A stretch of DNA of 64,000 nt from Thinopyrum elongatum (taxonomy: Eukaryota > Streptophyta > Magnoliopsida > Poales > Poaceae), in NCBI GenBank assembly GCA_011799875.1, contig CM022299.1, positions 32,019,996-32,083,995 on the forward strand, in the 5' to 3' direction. The stretch's first letter is position 1, and each line of letters starts with the position of its first letter. This document shows, piece by piece, positions 42,518 to 54,045 of the stretch. Under the pieces are notes generated by a model. It was not told the origin of the DNA and ran no database searches. It saw only the letters and a list, made by a program, of their open reading frames with translations. A program made the position numbers and the translations under genes.

Positions 42518-43432
42518 TCAAGAACACTCCAGGATTCTTCCTCGCATGTATTTCATTGGCACTTGTCTCACAAGTAGGTAATTATCATGTAGGTTCCGGC
42601 CTTTGATAAATGCAGACTGGTTGACTCCCACTAGTTCTGGCATACGTCGACGCACTATGTTGGCCAACAGCTTTGCGAATAGCTTGGAGAAGCTATGTGG
42701 CAAGCTTATTGGCCTATAATCGCCCACCTCAATAGCATCCACCTTCTTAGGTATGAGTACGATGAGAGCCCTGTTCAGTTTAGCAAAACCTCGATCATCA
42801 CCCACATCAAGTTTCGTCAGCGCCGCCATTATGTCGTATTTGATGATCGGCCACGCGTGCTGGTAGAACGCAACGTTGAAACCATCCGGACCTGGGGCAC
42901 GGTCCTGGTGTAATTCCTTGATCACTTTCCACACTTCATCTTCTGTGAAAGGCACGTCTAAATCTGACAAGTCTAGCTCCTCCATTCCCAAGAAATCTAG
43001 GTCAAGGGTATAGTCTCTCGCATGAGCAATTCCTAGTAGGTTCTGGAAGACCTCTGAGAAGATTTCTTCCTTGCGATCCTGATCAGTTGCGATCTCACTC
43101 CCCAAACGGACTTTTGGAATGAAGTTCTTAGCTCTTTTACCATTAGCAACTGCTTGGAAAAACTTTGTGTTAGCATCTCCTTCGCGCAACCACTTGTATC
43201 TGGATCTCTGTCGCTCGATGGTCTGTTCCAACGAAGCAAGCCCGAGAAGGGCGAGCTTTAAAGTCCTTCTCAGCCAAGCCTCTAACTCAGATAAACCTCT
43301 CCTATCCATGGCTTGATCCAGGCGAAAGATGACAAGCGTTGTCACTGCCACTTGAAGCTTAACGTTTCCCACTTTCCTTTGACCCCAAGCTTGAAGCGCT
43401 GCTCCTGTGTTTCTGAAAAGCGTGTCCAGCAA
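42518..43432 (-). pseudogene. LINE pre-RT linker and RT fingers
   Basis: Minus-strand frame with SRYKWLREGDANTKFFQAVA, typical of the region after the L1 endonuclease, then RAPGPDGFNVAFYQHAWPII, LIPKKVDAIEVGDYRPISL and NQSAFIKGRNLHDNYLLVR. The reading stops at about 42540, where a frame change leads into the palm region. The insertion is truncated just upstream, near 43440. Confidence 0.85.
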
Positions 43433-43483
43433 TCGCCGGATTTTTTGGGTTCAAAAGATATAAAACTTGAAAGGATTTGGCTA

Positions 43484-43635
43484 GGGCACATATAGATGTG
43501 CCCTAATTGTTGCACATCTAAGTGACACAATCAAGCATAAAAAGAAAAGAAAAAAAATACCCACACAAATCTCCGCATGAGATCAATGACATAGGACTTA
43601 GATGTGCAATACTTATGACAGATCGAGATGTGCTT
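43484..43635. mobile_element. MITE with TA target site (152 bp)
   Basis: TIRs of about 40 bp: GGGCACATATAGATGTGCCC on the left and, reversed, AAGCACATCTCGATCTGTCA on the right, both followed by a TTGCACATCTAAGT block. TA on both sides (43482-43483 and 43636-43637) suggests a Tc1/Mariner-type MITE. This CACATCTAGATGTG family is common in Triticeae. Confidence 0.75.
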
Positions 43636-43721
43636 TAGAAAAACTGAACTTGAAAAATCAAAAGCCAAAATAAAAAGCGGACATCAGCGAGCGTGCCCCC
43701 GTGTTTACGTGCCAAAAATCC

Positions 43722-44989
43722 TTAGCTAAAAATCCTCGATTCCGCAAATGACCGGCCTGCAAAAGTAATATAACAGCGCCCGCAAAACGTTTTTACGGGA
43801 CCACGAGCGCTCTGGCGGAACAAATCCTGGAAACCCGTCCCGTAAATGTTTTGCAGGACGTGTTTGCAGGATTTGTTCCACGCCGGAGGGCTTTGTACCG
43901 CAAATAAAATCATAGGACAAATATTATCATGGTTATCACTAGTTCATCATCATATATATACATCTAGTTCATCGTCATACGAGTTCATCACATTCAAATT
44001 CATGCGCAACATAGTAGGTATCAAGTTTAGCCTTGCAAATGCTCGACCAAACAAAACAAAATATGCTCAAATGATATTCTATCATGGATAAAATGAATCA
44101 ACTTCCACATTGTTGCGAAGATCACCATCTTCAACTTGCATCGGAGAACGAGCACCACCATTTGGAGAATCTTCAAGTTGGACCAAAGAACTTGGCTACA
44201 AAAATCAATGGCCAAAGCTCAAGCAAGTGTTCCGAACGGCCGAAACATAGATGACCAGAGCAAACCAAGCAAAAGATAAAATTTATACCTCCCGGTCATT
44301 TCATCGAACAGGTTGTAGGCGTGGCCGGCGGCTTGGTCGTCAATGTGGATGCCGGGGTCGGCCGAAGGCGTAGGGGGAGCCCAACCCCTTGATGCGATCG
44401 CCTTCTTCCTCGGGGCCTTCACCCGCACACTAGCGGGGCCTGTCAAGGCAGTCTTCTTCCTCTTGACGCGTGGAACCAGAGCGGGGCCGAAACTCGGTGG
44501 TGCCGCGCCTGATGCGCCACCTTCAACACGATGGCTCCCTTGCCACTTCCTCTTGATGGAGGCAGCGGCGGCGGGGGTAATTGGGGCGGCGGCGGAAGGA
44601 GTTGGGACCGTGGGAGGCCCGGGCAGGTAGAGCGGCGGCGGCGCATGGTATGGCGCACCCGGGGGCGGCGGGTACTCCATCCGGCTGAATTCCGGCACCG
44701 TGAGGCCGGACGGCGAGGTAGGAGGACGGATTGGCAGTGGCGGCGGGGCGGGAGGCGGGAACTGAAGCCAGCGGAAGTGGGTTCTCGCCAACCAAAAGGG
44801 GATCCGGCAAAATCGGGTGGAATCCCATAGATGCGGAGGAATTAGGCTCGCTTATTCGGGACCCCACAATTTTTTTTACAGGACGAACGAATTTGGAGGA
44901 TCTGTTCGGGCCGTGGATACGGATGGATCTCGTAAACCGGCGGATATTATAGCGGACGGCCCAGTTTGCGAGATCTGCTAGAGATGCTC
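43722..44989 (-). mobile_element. PIF/Harbinger-type element with two-exon ORF, left TIR decayed
   Basis: The right end, reversed, reads GAGCATCTCTAGCAGATCTC and is followed by TAA (44990-44992). The left end lacks this TIR, but its inner sequence (TCGATTCCGCAAATGACCGG) resembles the inner right end, so the left TIR is probably eroded. It encodes a Pro-rich protein on the minus strand. Confidence 0.55.
44082..44791 (-). CDS. Harbinger-borne two-exon protein with NLFDEM motif, function unknown
   Basis: Exon 1 is 44289-44791 on the minus strand (start possibly the downstream ATG before EYPPPPGAPYHAPP, about 44681). It is Pro/Ala-rich with basic patches (VPRVKRKK, VKAPRKK) and ends ...HAYNLFDEMTG. 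The intron 44191-44288 has GT and AG borders. Exon 2 (44082-44190) keeps the phase and reads SLVQLEDSPNGGARSPMQVE and then DGDLRNNVEVDSFYP and TGA. The open phase across the intron supports the model. The basic patches look like nuclear localisation signals. It might be related to the ORF1/NAM-associated proteins of grass Harbinger elements, but no DNA-binding fold is visible. No function can be given. Confidence 0.5.
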
Positions 44990-44992
44990 TAA

Positions 44993-45090
44993 TACAATTT
45001 TCTGAGTTTCTTAGCACCGACAGTAAACCAATGTTTAGCCTCGCCGGTAACTATTTTGAGATGGATTGGCGGCGGCGCCCCTTTTAGCGT
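44993..45090 (-). pseudogene. LINE 3'-terminal coding fragment
   Basis: On the minus strand the sequence reads APPPIHLKIVTGEAKHWFT and VGAKKLRKL, which aligns with the end of the LINE at 15.1 kb (APPPILLQTILEEAKLW). Only about 30 codons are kept. Confidence 0.6.
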
Positions 45091-45115
45091 GCTTACTGAT
45101 TTCATTTTATTTTCA

Positions 45116-45417
45116 GGCCTGCTTTGGTTTACATCATATAATAGAAAATTCATAAAAAGTACGATAATATGTATCACAATTTCAATAGAGAAATAGATGT
45201 CATTTGATGCATAGGATAGAATTTTTCCGTTGAGTCTAGTCCAATATTTTACCTTCGAAATGTGAAGAATCGGTTCCTATCCTATATAGGAAGATGAATC
45301 AATTTCTACAAACCAAAGGCTCCAAAAAAAATCCTACAAAATTCCTATCTTTAAGAATTCCTACAAAATCCCTATCTTTTAGAATTCCAACAAAATTCCT
45401 ATAAACCAAAGGAGGCC
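45116..45417. mobile_element. Tourist-like MITE (302 bp)
   Basis: Ends GGCCTGCTTTGGTTTA and, reversed, GGCCTCCTTTGGTTTA, one mismatch, flanked by TCA (45113-45115 and 45418-45420). AT-rich interior with a repeated TCCTACAAAATTCCTATC-type motif. The 3-bp duplication suggests Harbinger/Tourist origin, although TCA is not the usual TWA. Confidence 0.8.
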
Positions 45418-45420
45418 TCA

Positions 45421-46914
45421 TTGTTTTTATCAAAAGTGTTACAACATGACACAAAGGACTAGAAAGAAACATATTATAAAATAACAATCAAATCCCTCCA
45501 TTTTGCATGCAGGAACCGAATGATACATAAAGAAAGCAATCAAGTCCTAGTACACATGACAACCTTGTTGGAGACCCTTCAGCCACTATCTCCGACCACA
45601 TCCATGCCATGAACAAGGGGAAAGAGGGTCTCGGGCCTGAGGAATGGGGCATAGAATATGAAACAAGAACAAAAAAACCTTCGCTCATGTGAAGCGCTCT
45701 GTGCGTGCATCACGTGAGACCTAACTCCGCCGCCAGTGCTCGGCTCGTCCCCAGCCCCCTCCCCTCTCCTCGTCGCCGCCCGAGGGCTTCCGTTGTGCGA
45801 AGCATGTGTGACACTGGCGACTGTGGAACCCTCACCTTCCTCCCTCGCATGGATTTCGACGGCGCGCGGTATACGTCCTCTACAGGGGGGGGTGGGGAGG
45901 GGCTCATCGGGTCTCCTGCTGGAGGTGGCTCGCGGCTGGCTTGATCTGGATCGGCCAGATCTGGTCATTGGTGTTGCAGGTGGCGCGGGGTTTCTCGCTG
46001 GTGGCGGTCGGGTGCTCTCGACAATATCAGTTGCGCCTGGATGGGCTTTGCCTTGCTCCGGTGCTGCCGGTGCCGTGATGGGAGCTCACTATGGTTGCAC
46101 CAAGCCGTTGGCGCGGTCGCGTGGCTCTAGCGGCGGTGGTTGGCGTTTGGCTACGGGGTGCGGGCAGTGGTGGCAACCTCCTTCTCCTCGGTCCGATCCG
46201 ACAACGGCGGTGGCTTGGAGCTAGAGCTCGCGCTCGCGCTTGGGAATGACAAATCTGGGCCCAAGGTGGGTCGGGGATGTTGCTCCTGGTGGTGTGGTTG
46301 GGCTTGGTCTCGGTGGTGTCATTATGAGGTTCCTCTCCTCATGGGCGCAGTGGGCAGTGATGGACGTCGGAACATCACTGTGTCGGCAGATGGATCAAAA
46401 ACTGATGGCTAAGGATGTGGCGTCGTGCGAGCTCGCCTTGGCCAAGGCCAGAGGGCTATGCCGAGGCTTATTCGACGGCGGCCATCGGAAGTCACTGTGT
46501 CGTGTCCCCTCTAGTCCATCGGGATTGGCTAGGGACGCAGGCGTGGGCGTCTCCTTTTGTGGAGGAGTTGACCGAGAACCGGTGGCTGATGCCGAGCTAG
46601 GAGAGGAAGGAGGTGCCTCTGCTCTTCCTACCGTGCTTGATGCGCTGTGATGTGAGTGGTTGGCGGTGTTTGAGGACACAGATGCCGGGCAGCCACCCCG
46701 GATGATTGTTCGCATGGTTGACTGTCCCGCTGGCACCATGGCGGCGGCGGTAGCTATACCTCTTGCTTGTATGGGTGGCGAGGGGTGTAGCGGCGGATGG
46801 CTTGGGCTTGCTTTCTATCGTTCACGGTGGCGATGCCTAGATACCGATATGGATGCTTGTGATCGTCGTGATTGTCCTAGGTGCCTCGTGGTGGCATGGT
46901 TGAGCTACTGAGCG
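45421..46914. other. GC-rich low-domain sequence, no gene supported
   Basis: Contains overlapping open frames on both strands (for example 45736-46224 plus and 45579-45968 minus) driven by high GC. None shows a recognisable domain. The texture (GGTGGTGTGGTTGGGCTTGG-like, many GGCGG) resembles a Triticeae repeat of unknown class rather than a gene. Confidence 0.35.
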
Positions 46915-47348
46915 AAAGCAACAGGCACAACTACTTCATCTACGAACGATCAGTACGTGCACCGTGATATGATCACAGATCTAATTATAATAGCCTGTTG
47001 CATGATTGATGTTGTTGTTTAGATCATCTAGTATGCTAGAGCTATGCATGCTAATTACTGTTCCACTCATCAATTATTTAATGGAATTCATCATGAATTT
47101 TCCTAATATTCCATCAATAATGCTTTATTATTGTCTCTATGAAATATTTCCAACAGGTTCTCCTATATGACTTACCGGCCACCGCCAAACATACGCCGGA
47201 ACAAGTTAGGGTTCTACCTTCTCTCGTTACTTGTGCCGCCACCATTGTCTACTCCATCTTGAATGTCGGCGTGCACCGACGAGTGGGAAAGCAGGTCTTC
47301 AAAACCTTCGTTCTTGTGATCCTGCACCGGGAGAAGCGAATTTGGTTT
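46915..47348 (+). repeat. Leader-type sequence of an older plus-strand copia, left of copia element 2
   Basis: It contains CATCTAGTATGCTAGAGC followed by TATGCATGCTAAT, found again at 55980-56010, and CACAACTACTTCATCTA, also found at about 55892-55908. The sequence AGAAGCGAATTTGGTTT runs up to the insertion point of copia element 2 and continues as GGTTTTTGGGAAGCAC after it (55735). Confidence 0.55.
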
Positions 47349-49007
47349 TGTTGGGGAACGTTGTATGAAAAACAAAAATTTTCTACGCACACGCAAGATC
47401 TATCCATGTAGATGCATAGCTACGAGAGGGGGAGAGCATCTATATACCCTTGTAGACCGCTAAGCGGAAGCGTTTATCAACGCGGTTGATGTAGTCGTAC
47501 ACCTTCATGATAGGTCCCAATCAAGTACCGAACGTACGGCACCTCCGTGTTCAGCACACGTTCAGCTCGATGACGTCCACGCCTTCTTGATCTAGCAAGA
47601 GGGGTGAAGTAGTAGATGAGTTCCGGCAGCACGACGGCGTGGTGACGGTGGTAGTGAACTAGAGGGAGGAGATTAGAACCACACTGGGCTTCTAATTATG
47701 AGGATTAGAGGTAGTTAGGGCTAGCTGTAATTAGTCAACTAGGACCAACTAGTGGAGGCTCCAAAACTTGTGTTCTAGGGGCTAGCCCTGCTCCTCTATT
47801 TATATGTTGAGCCATGAGGTCGTTACTTGGGGAGAGGGCCTCCCAAAAGTCGGTTTGGAACGCAAAGAAGAGTCCTTCTCGGACTCCAGGGCCAAACGCC
47901 ACGGTTCCTGGCATTTACGTAAACGCCACGTACTATGGCGTCTGGCCCAGGGGGTAGACGCCAGGAACCTTGGCGTCTAGCCCCTGCCCTCCGAGAAAAC
48001 CCCTTTGTGACCCCTTGGCCCAACCATATCATCCTATATATCAATCTTTACCTCCGAACCATTCCGGAGCTCCTCGTCATGTCCGTGATCTCATCCGGGA
48101 CTCCGAACAATATTCGGTCACCAACATACATAACTCATATAATACTATATCGTCAACGAACGTTAAGCGTGCGGACCCTACGGGTTCGAGAATGTTGTAG
48201 ACACGACCGAGACGCTTCTCCGATCAATAGCCAATAGCAGGACCTGGATGCCCATATTGGTTCCTACATATTCGCCGAAGATCTTTATCGGTCGGACCTT
48301 TATGACAACATACGTAGTTCCCTTTGTCCGTCGGTATGTTACTTGCCCGAGATTCGATCGTCGGTATCTCTATACCTAGTTCAATCTCGTAACTGGCAAG
48401 TCTCTTTACTCGTTCCGTAATACATCATCTTATAACTAACTCCTTAGTCACTTTGCTTGCGAGATTATTGTGATGCCGTATTACCGAGAGGTCCCAGAGA
48501 TACCTCTCCGTCATGCGGAGTGACAAATCCCAATCTCTATTCACGCCAACTCAATAGACACCTTCGGAGATACCTGTAGAGCACCTTTATGATCACCCAG
48601 TTACGAAGTGATGTTTGATAGCACACAAGGTATTCCTCCGGTATCCGGGAGTTGCATGATCTCATGGTCGAAGGAACATGTATTTGACATTAAGAAAGAA
48701 GTAGCAAAAACTGAACGATCATATGCTATGCTAACGGATGGGTCTTGTCCATCACATCATTCTCCTAATGATGTGATCCCATTATCAAGTGACAACACAT
48801 GTCTATGGTTAGGAAACCTTAACCATCTTTTGATCGACGAGCTAGTCTAGTAGACGCTTACTAGGGACTTAGTATTTGTTTATGTATTCACACATGTATT
48901 TAAGTTTCCGGTCAATACAATTCTAGCATGAATAATAAACCTTTATCATGAATAAGGAAATATGATAATAACCAATTTATTATTGCCTCTAGGGCATATT
49001 TCCAGCA
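47349..49007 (-). repeat. 3' LTR of copia element 2 (1659 bp)
   Basis: Ends TGTTGGGGAACG and CATATTTCCAGCA, followed by GTCTCCCACTTGC (49008-49020), the complement of the polypurine tract. It contains an inverted pair at 47896-47912 and 47960-47976. Confidence 0.95.
47896..47976. repeat. Hairpin in the copia LTR, 17-base arms
   Basis: ACGCCACGGTTCCTGGC pairs with GCCAGGAACCTTGGCGT (one mismatch), loop of 47 bases that itself holds GTTTACGTAAAC-like symmetry. A matching hairpin with a few changes lies in the other LTR at about 54595-54680. Confidence 0.75.
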
Positions 49008-49363
49008 GTCTCCCACTTGCACTAGAGTCAATAATCTAGTTCACACCGCCATGTGATTAACACCTAGTGAGTTCTAAGGTGTGATCATGTTTTGCTTGTG
49101 AGAGAGGTTTTTAGTCAACGGGTCTGCAACATTCAGATCCGTGCGTATTTTGCAAATATCTATGTCTACAATGCTCTACATGGAGCTACTTTAGCTATTG
49201 CTCCCACATTCAATACGTATCCGGATTTAGACTTTTAGTTATCCGGATCGGTATTAAAGCTTGCGTCGACATAACCTTTTACGACGAACTCTTTATGACC
49301 TCCATAACCGAGAAACGTTTCCTTAGTCCTTTTCAGATACTTCAGGATATTCTTGACCGTTGT
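49008..49363 (-). pseudogene. Copia element 2 RNase H remnant and 3' leader
   Basis: On the minus strand WTTVKNILKYLKRTKE-like sequence follows the RT ORF. It runs through GYGGHKEFVVKGYVDASFNT and GYVLNVGAIA, then jumps to the terminal DLNVADPLTK within about 60 bases. About 100 residues, including most RNase H catalytic acids, are missing. Copia element 1 shows the same join. Confidence 0.65.
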
Positions 49364-50395
49364 CTAGTGATCCACTCCTGGATTACTTTGGTACCTCCCT
49401 GCCAAACTTATGGCAAGGCACACATCAGGTCTGGTACACAGCATGACATACATTATAGAACCTATGGCTGAGGCATAGGGAATGACTTTCATTCTCTGTC
49501 TATCTTTTGCCGTTGTCGGACTTTCAATCTGACTCAATTTCACACCTTGCAACACAGGCAAGAACCCTTTCTTTGACTGGTCCAATTTGAACTTCTTCAG
49601 AACTTTTTCAAGGTATGTGCTTTGTGAAAGTCCTATTAAGCGTCTCGATCTATCCCTATAGATTTTGATGCCTAATATATAAGCAGCTTCACCGAGGTCT
49701 TTCATTGAAAAATTCTTATTCAAATATCCTTTTATGCTATCCAGAAATTCTATATCATTTCCAATCATCAATATGTCATCCACATATAATATCAAAAATG
49801 CTACAGAGCTCCCACTCACTTTCTTGTAAATACATGCTTCACCGTAAGTCTGTATAAAACGAAATGCTTTGATCACCTCATCAAAGCGTATATTCCAACT
49901 CCGTGATGCTTGCACCAGTCCATAGATAGATCGCTGGAGCTTGCATACTTTGTTAGCACCTCTAGGATCGACAAAACCTTCTGGTTCCATCATATACAAC
50001 TCTTCTTTAAGAAACCTGTTAAGAAATGCAGTTTTGACGTTCATTTGCCACATTTCATAATCATAAAATGCGGCAATTGCTAACATGATTCTGATAGACT
50101 AAAGGATTTATACGGGTGAGAAAGTCTCATCGTAGTCAACCCCTTGAACTTGTCGAAAACCTTTAGCGACAAGTCGAGCTTTGTAGACAGTGATATTACC
50201 ATTATCGTCCGTTTTCCTCTTGAAGATACATTTATTCTCAATGGCTTGCCGATCATCGGGCAAGTCCAACAAAGTCCACACTTTGTTCTCATACATGGAT
50301 CCTATCTCAGATTTTATGGTCTCAAGCCATTTGTTGGAATCTGGGCTCATCATAGCTTCTTCATAGTTCGCAGGTTCGCCGTTGTCTAACAACAT
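49364..50395 (-). pseudogene. Copia element 2 reverse transcriptase
   Basis: The N-terminal frame (50080-50395) holds NKWLETIKSEIGSMYENKVW and LVAKGFRQVQGVDYDETFSP. After a frame change, a 240-codon frame (49364-50086) holds KTAFLNRFLKEELYMMEPEG, KVCKLQRSIYGLVQASRSWN, LILYVDDILMIGNDIEFLDS and GEAAYILGIKIYRDRSRRLI. The YVDD catalytic pair is intact. One frameshift near 50090 and the end stop near 49364 disable it. The Ty1-copia RT copies element RNA into DNA in cytoplasmic particles. Confidence 0.85.
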
Positions 50396-50398
50396 GAC

Positions 50399-51572
50399 TT
50401 ACAGGATAGGATTACCGTACCACTCTGGTGCGGTACGTGTTCTGGTCGACCTACAAGGTTCAATAGTAACTTCATCTGAAGTTTTATGATCATCATCATT
50501 AGCTTCTTCTCTAGTTGGTGTAGGTATCAAGGGAGCGGTTTTCTCTGATGTGCTACTTTCCAACTCGAGAGAAGGTACAACTACCTCATCAAGTTCTACT
50601 TTACTCCCCCTCACTTCTTTCGAGAGAAACTCCTTCTCTAGAAATGACCAATTTTTAGCAACAAAGATTTTGCCTTCGGATCTGTGGTAGAAGGTATACC
50701 CAATAGTTTCTTTAGGGTATCCTACGAAGACACACTTCTTCTTTTCGGTTCGACCTTATCCGGCTGAAGCCTTTTGACATAAGCGTCGCATCCCCAAACT
50801 TTAAGAAACGATAGCTTAGGTTTCTTACCCAACCATAGTTCATACGGTGTCGTCTCAACGGATTTAGACATTGCCCTATTTAACATGAATGCGCTGTCTC
50901 TAATGCATAACCCCAAAATGATAAAGGCAAATCGGTAAGATACATCATGGAACGCACCATATCTAATAAAGTACGGTTACGATGTTCGGACACACCATTA
51001 TGCTGTGGTGTTCCAGGTGGCGTGAGTTGTGAAACAATTCCACATTGTCTTAAATGAGGGCCAAACTCGTAACTCAAATATTCACCTCCATGATCAGATC
51101 GCAAAAACTTTATTTTCTTGTTACAATGATTCTTCACTTCACTCAGAAATTCTTTGAACTTTTGAAATGTTTCAGACTTGTGTTTCATCAAGTAAATATA
51201 CCCATACCTACTCAAATCATCTGTGAAGGTTAGAAAATAATGATACCCGCCGCGTGTTTGAACACTCATCGGACCGCATACATCGGTATGTATTATTTTC
51301 AATAAGTCATTAGCTCGCTCCATTGTTCCGAAGAACAGAGTTTTAGTCATCTTACCCATGAGGCATGGTTCGCAAGTATCAAATGATTCATAATCAAGTG
51401 AATCCAAAAGTCCATCTACATGGAGTTTCTTGATGTGCTTTACACCAATATGACCTAAACGGCAGTGCCACAAGTATGTTGCACTATCATTATCAATTTT
51501 GCATCTTTTGGTATTAATATTATGAATATGTGTATCACTACGATCGAGATTCAACAAGAATAGACCATTCAT
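50399..51572 (-). pseudogene. Copia element 2 integrase
   Basis: A 230-codon frame (50880-51572) holds the pre-integrase zinc region (LWHCRLGHIGVKHIKKLHVD; CEPCLMGK) and the DDE core. The first Asp is in IIHTDVCGPM, the second in FLRSDHGGEYLS, and the Glu in HNGVSEHRNRTLLDMV. All three are intact. A frameshift at about 50890 breaks the C-terminal part, which continues at 50722-50916 (TPYELWLGKKPKLSFLKVWG) and 50399-50614. Confidence 0.85.
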
Positions 51573-51650
51573 TAAAGGTGCATGACCATAAAAGATATTA
51601 CTTATATAAATAGAACAACCATTATTCTCTGACTTAAATGAATAATTGTC

Positions 51651-52598
51651 TCACAATAAACAAGGTCCAGATATAATGTTCATGCTCAATGCTGGCACCA
51701 AATAACAATTATTTAGGTCTAAAACTAATCCCGAAGGTAGATATAGAGGTAGCATGCCGACGGCGATCACATCAACCTTGGAACCATTTCCGACGCGCAT
51801 CGTCACCTCGTCCTTAACAAATCTTCGTTTATTCCGAAGCTCTTGTTTCGAGTTACAAATAAGAGCAATCGAATCAGTATCAAATACCCAGGCGCTACTA
51901 CGAGCATTTGTAAGGAACACATCAATAACATGTATATCAAATATACCTTTGTTCACTTTGCCATCCTTCTTATCTGCCAAGTACTTGGGGCAGTTCCGCT
52001 TCCAGTGACCACTTTTTTTTGCAGTAGAAGCACTCAGTTTCAGGCTTGGGTCCAGCTTTGGGCTTCTTCACGGGAGCGCCAACTTGCATGCCAATCTTCT
52101 TGAAGTTCCCTTTATTTCCCTTGCCCTTTTTCTTAAAACTAGTGGTCTTGTTAACCATCAAAACTTGATGCTCTTTCTTGATTTCTACCTCCGCCGATTT
52201 CAGCATCACAAAGAGCTCGGGAATCATTTTCGTCATCCCTTGCATTTTATAGTTCATCAGAAGCCTTTCTAGCTTGGTGGCAGTGATTGAAGAACTCTGT
52301 CAATAACACTCTCAACTGGAAGATCAATTCCCAGTTGATTCAAGTAGTTGTGGTACCCAGACATTCTGAGTATGTGTTCACTGACAGAATTGTTCTCCTC
52401 TATCTTACAGCCAAAGAACTTGTTGGAGACTTCATATCTCTCAACCCGGGCATTAGCTTGAAATATTAACTTCAGCTCTTGGAACACCTCATATGCTCCG
52501 TGGCGTTCAAAACGCTTTTGAAGTCCCGGTTCCAAGCCGTAAAGAATGGCACAATGAACTATCGAGTAGTCATCAGATTGAGCCTGCCAGACGTTCAT
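51651..52598 (-). pseudogene. Copia element 2 gag and protease
   Basis: The gag frame (52269-52598) has LEPGLQKRFERHGAYEVFQE and NARVERYEVSNKFFGCKI. The zinc knuckle region (51970-52257) reads ETECFYCKKKWSLEAELPQ, with the His/Cys end lost to a frameshift in a run of A/T near 52012-52018. The protease frame (51651-51980) shows WVFDTDSIALI, so the DTG motif is changed to DTD and the enzyme would be inactive. Confidence 0.8.
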
Positions 52599-54025
52599 AA
52601 CGTCTGCATCAGGTCCTGCAGCAGGTCTGTCACCTAGCGGTGCATCAAGTACATAATTCTTCTATGCAGCAATGAGGATAATCCTCAAGTTACGGACCCA
52701 GTCCGTGTAGTTGCTACCAACATCTTTCAACTTAGCTTTCTCTAGGAATGCATTAAAATTCAAGGGAACGATAGCACAGGCCATTGATCTACAACATAGA
52801 TTTTAAAAAACTATTGGGACTAAGTTCATGATAAATTTTAGTTCAATTAATCAAATTACTAAAGAACTCCCACTTAAATCAACATCCCTCAAGTTGTCTA
52901 AGTGATACATGATCCAAATCAACTAACCCATGTCCGATCATCACGTGAGATGGGGTAGTCTTCAATGGTGAACATCTCCATGTTGATCATATCCACTATA
53001 TGACTTATGTTCGACCTTTCAGTCTCCAGTGTTCCGAGACCATGTCTGTACATGTTAGGCTCGTCAAGTTTAACCCAAGTATTCTGCATGTGCAAAACTG
53101 GCTTACACCCGTTGTATATGAACGTAGAGTCTATCACACCCGATCATCACGAGGTGCTTTGAAACGACGAACTTTAGCAACAGTGCATACTCGGGGAACA
53201 CTTTTATCTTGAAATTAAGTGAAGGGATCATCTTATAATGCTACCGTCGTTCTAAGTAAAATAAGATGCATAAAGGATAAACATCACATGCAATCAAAAT
53301 ATGTGACATGATATGGCCATCATCATCTTTTGATCTCCATCTCCAAAGCAACGACATGATCTCCATCATCACTGGCATGACATCTTGATATCCATCATTG
53401 CGTCGGGGTCGTCTCGCCAACTATTACTTCTACAACTATTGCTAACGCATAACGACAAAGTAAAGTAATTACATGGCGCTTAGTGATTGACACGCAGGTC
53501 ATACAATAATTAAATACAACCCTAAGGCTCCTGCCGGTTGTTGTACTCATTGACATGCAAGTCGTGAACTTACTACAAAATATGATCATCTCATACATCA
53601 ACATACACATCACATCTTGACCATATCACATCACAACATGCCCTGCAAAAACAAGTTAGACGTTCTCTACTTTGTTGTTACAAGTTTTACGTGGCTGCTA
53701 CGGGCAACTAGCAAGAACCGTTCTTACCTATGCAAAAACCACAATGGTGATTATCAAGTAGCTATTTAACCTTCTGTAAGGACCGCCGTAGTCAAATTAG
53801 ATTCAACTAAAGTAGGAGAAACAGACACCCGCCAGCCACCTTTATGCAAAATAAGTTGCATGTCAGTCGGTAGAACCGGTCTCATGTACATGGACATGTA
53901 AGGTTGGTCCGAGCTGCTTCATCCCACAATACCGTCGAATCAAAATAAGACATTGGAGGTAAGCAATATGAACATCACCGCCCACAACTCCTTTGTGTTC
54001 TACTCGTGCATATCATCTACGCATA
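52599..54025 (-). other. Copia element 2 leader, no intact gag start
   Basis: About 1.4 kb between gag and the PBS, mostly non-coding. It matches the leader of element 1 at 23600-24420 but is longer in the middle (about 53000-53600). No domain-bearing frame. Confidence 0.6.
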
Positions 54026-54045
54026 GACCTGGCTCATGATGCCAC
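54026..54045 (-). other. Primer binding site of copia element 2
   Basis: Minus strand GTGGCATCATGAGCCAGG next to the LTR; a one-base variant (TGGCATCA) of the Met-tRNA site seen in element 1. Confidence 0.75.

Larger units (their letters stand above)
39409..43440 (-). mobile_element. L1 LINE, 5'-truncated, split by a CACTA element
   Basis: On the minus strand the order is the pre-RT linker (43432 down), RT (42900-41630), the CACTA insertion (40467-41627), then zf-RVT (40460-39750) and a 3' UTR ending near an A run (TTTTTTTT at 39411-39418 on the plus strand). Joining the flanks of the CACTA element restores a continuous LINE frame at the WEWL segment. The endonuclease domain is absent. Several frameshifts are present. 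Confidence 0.85.

Noticed and set aside
44219..45017. An alternative minus-strand frame of 164 codons over the Harbinger ORF
   Set aside because: It runs through the TIR and promoter-like part and does not keep phase across the intron; the frame ending in NLFDEMTG does.
45579..46911. Several 80-160 codon frames as a gene cluster
   Set aside because: No domain, no consistent strand, composition driven by GC; more like an unclassified repeat.
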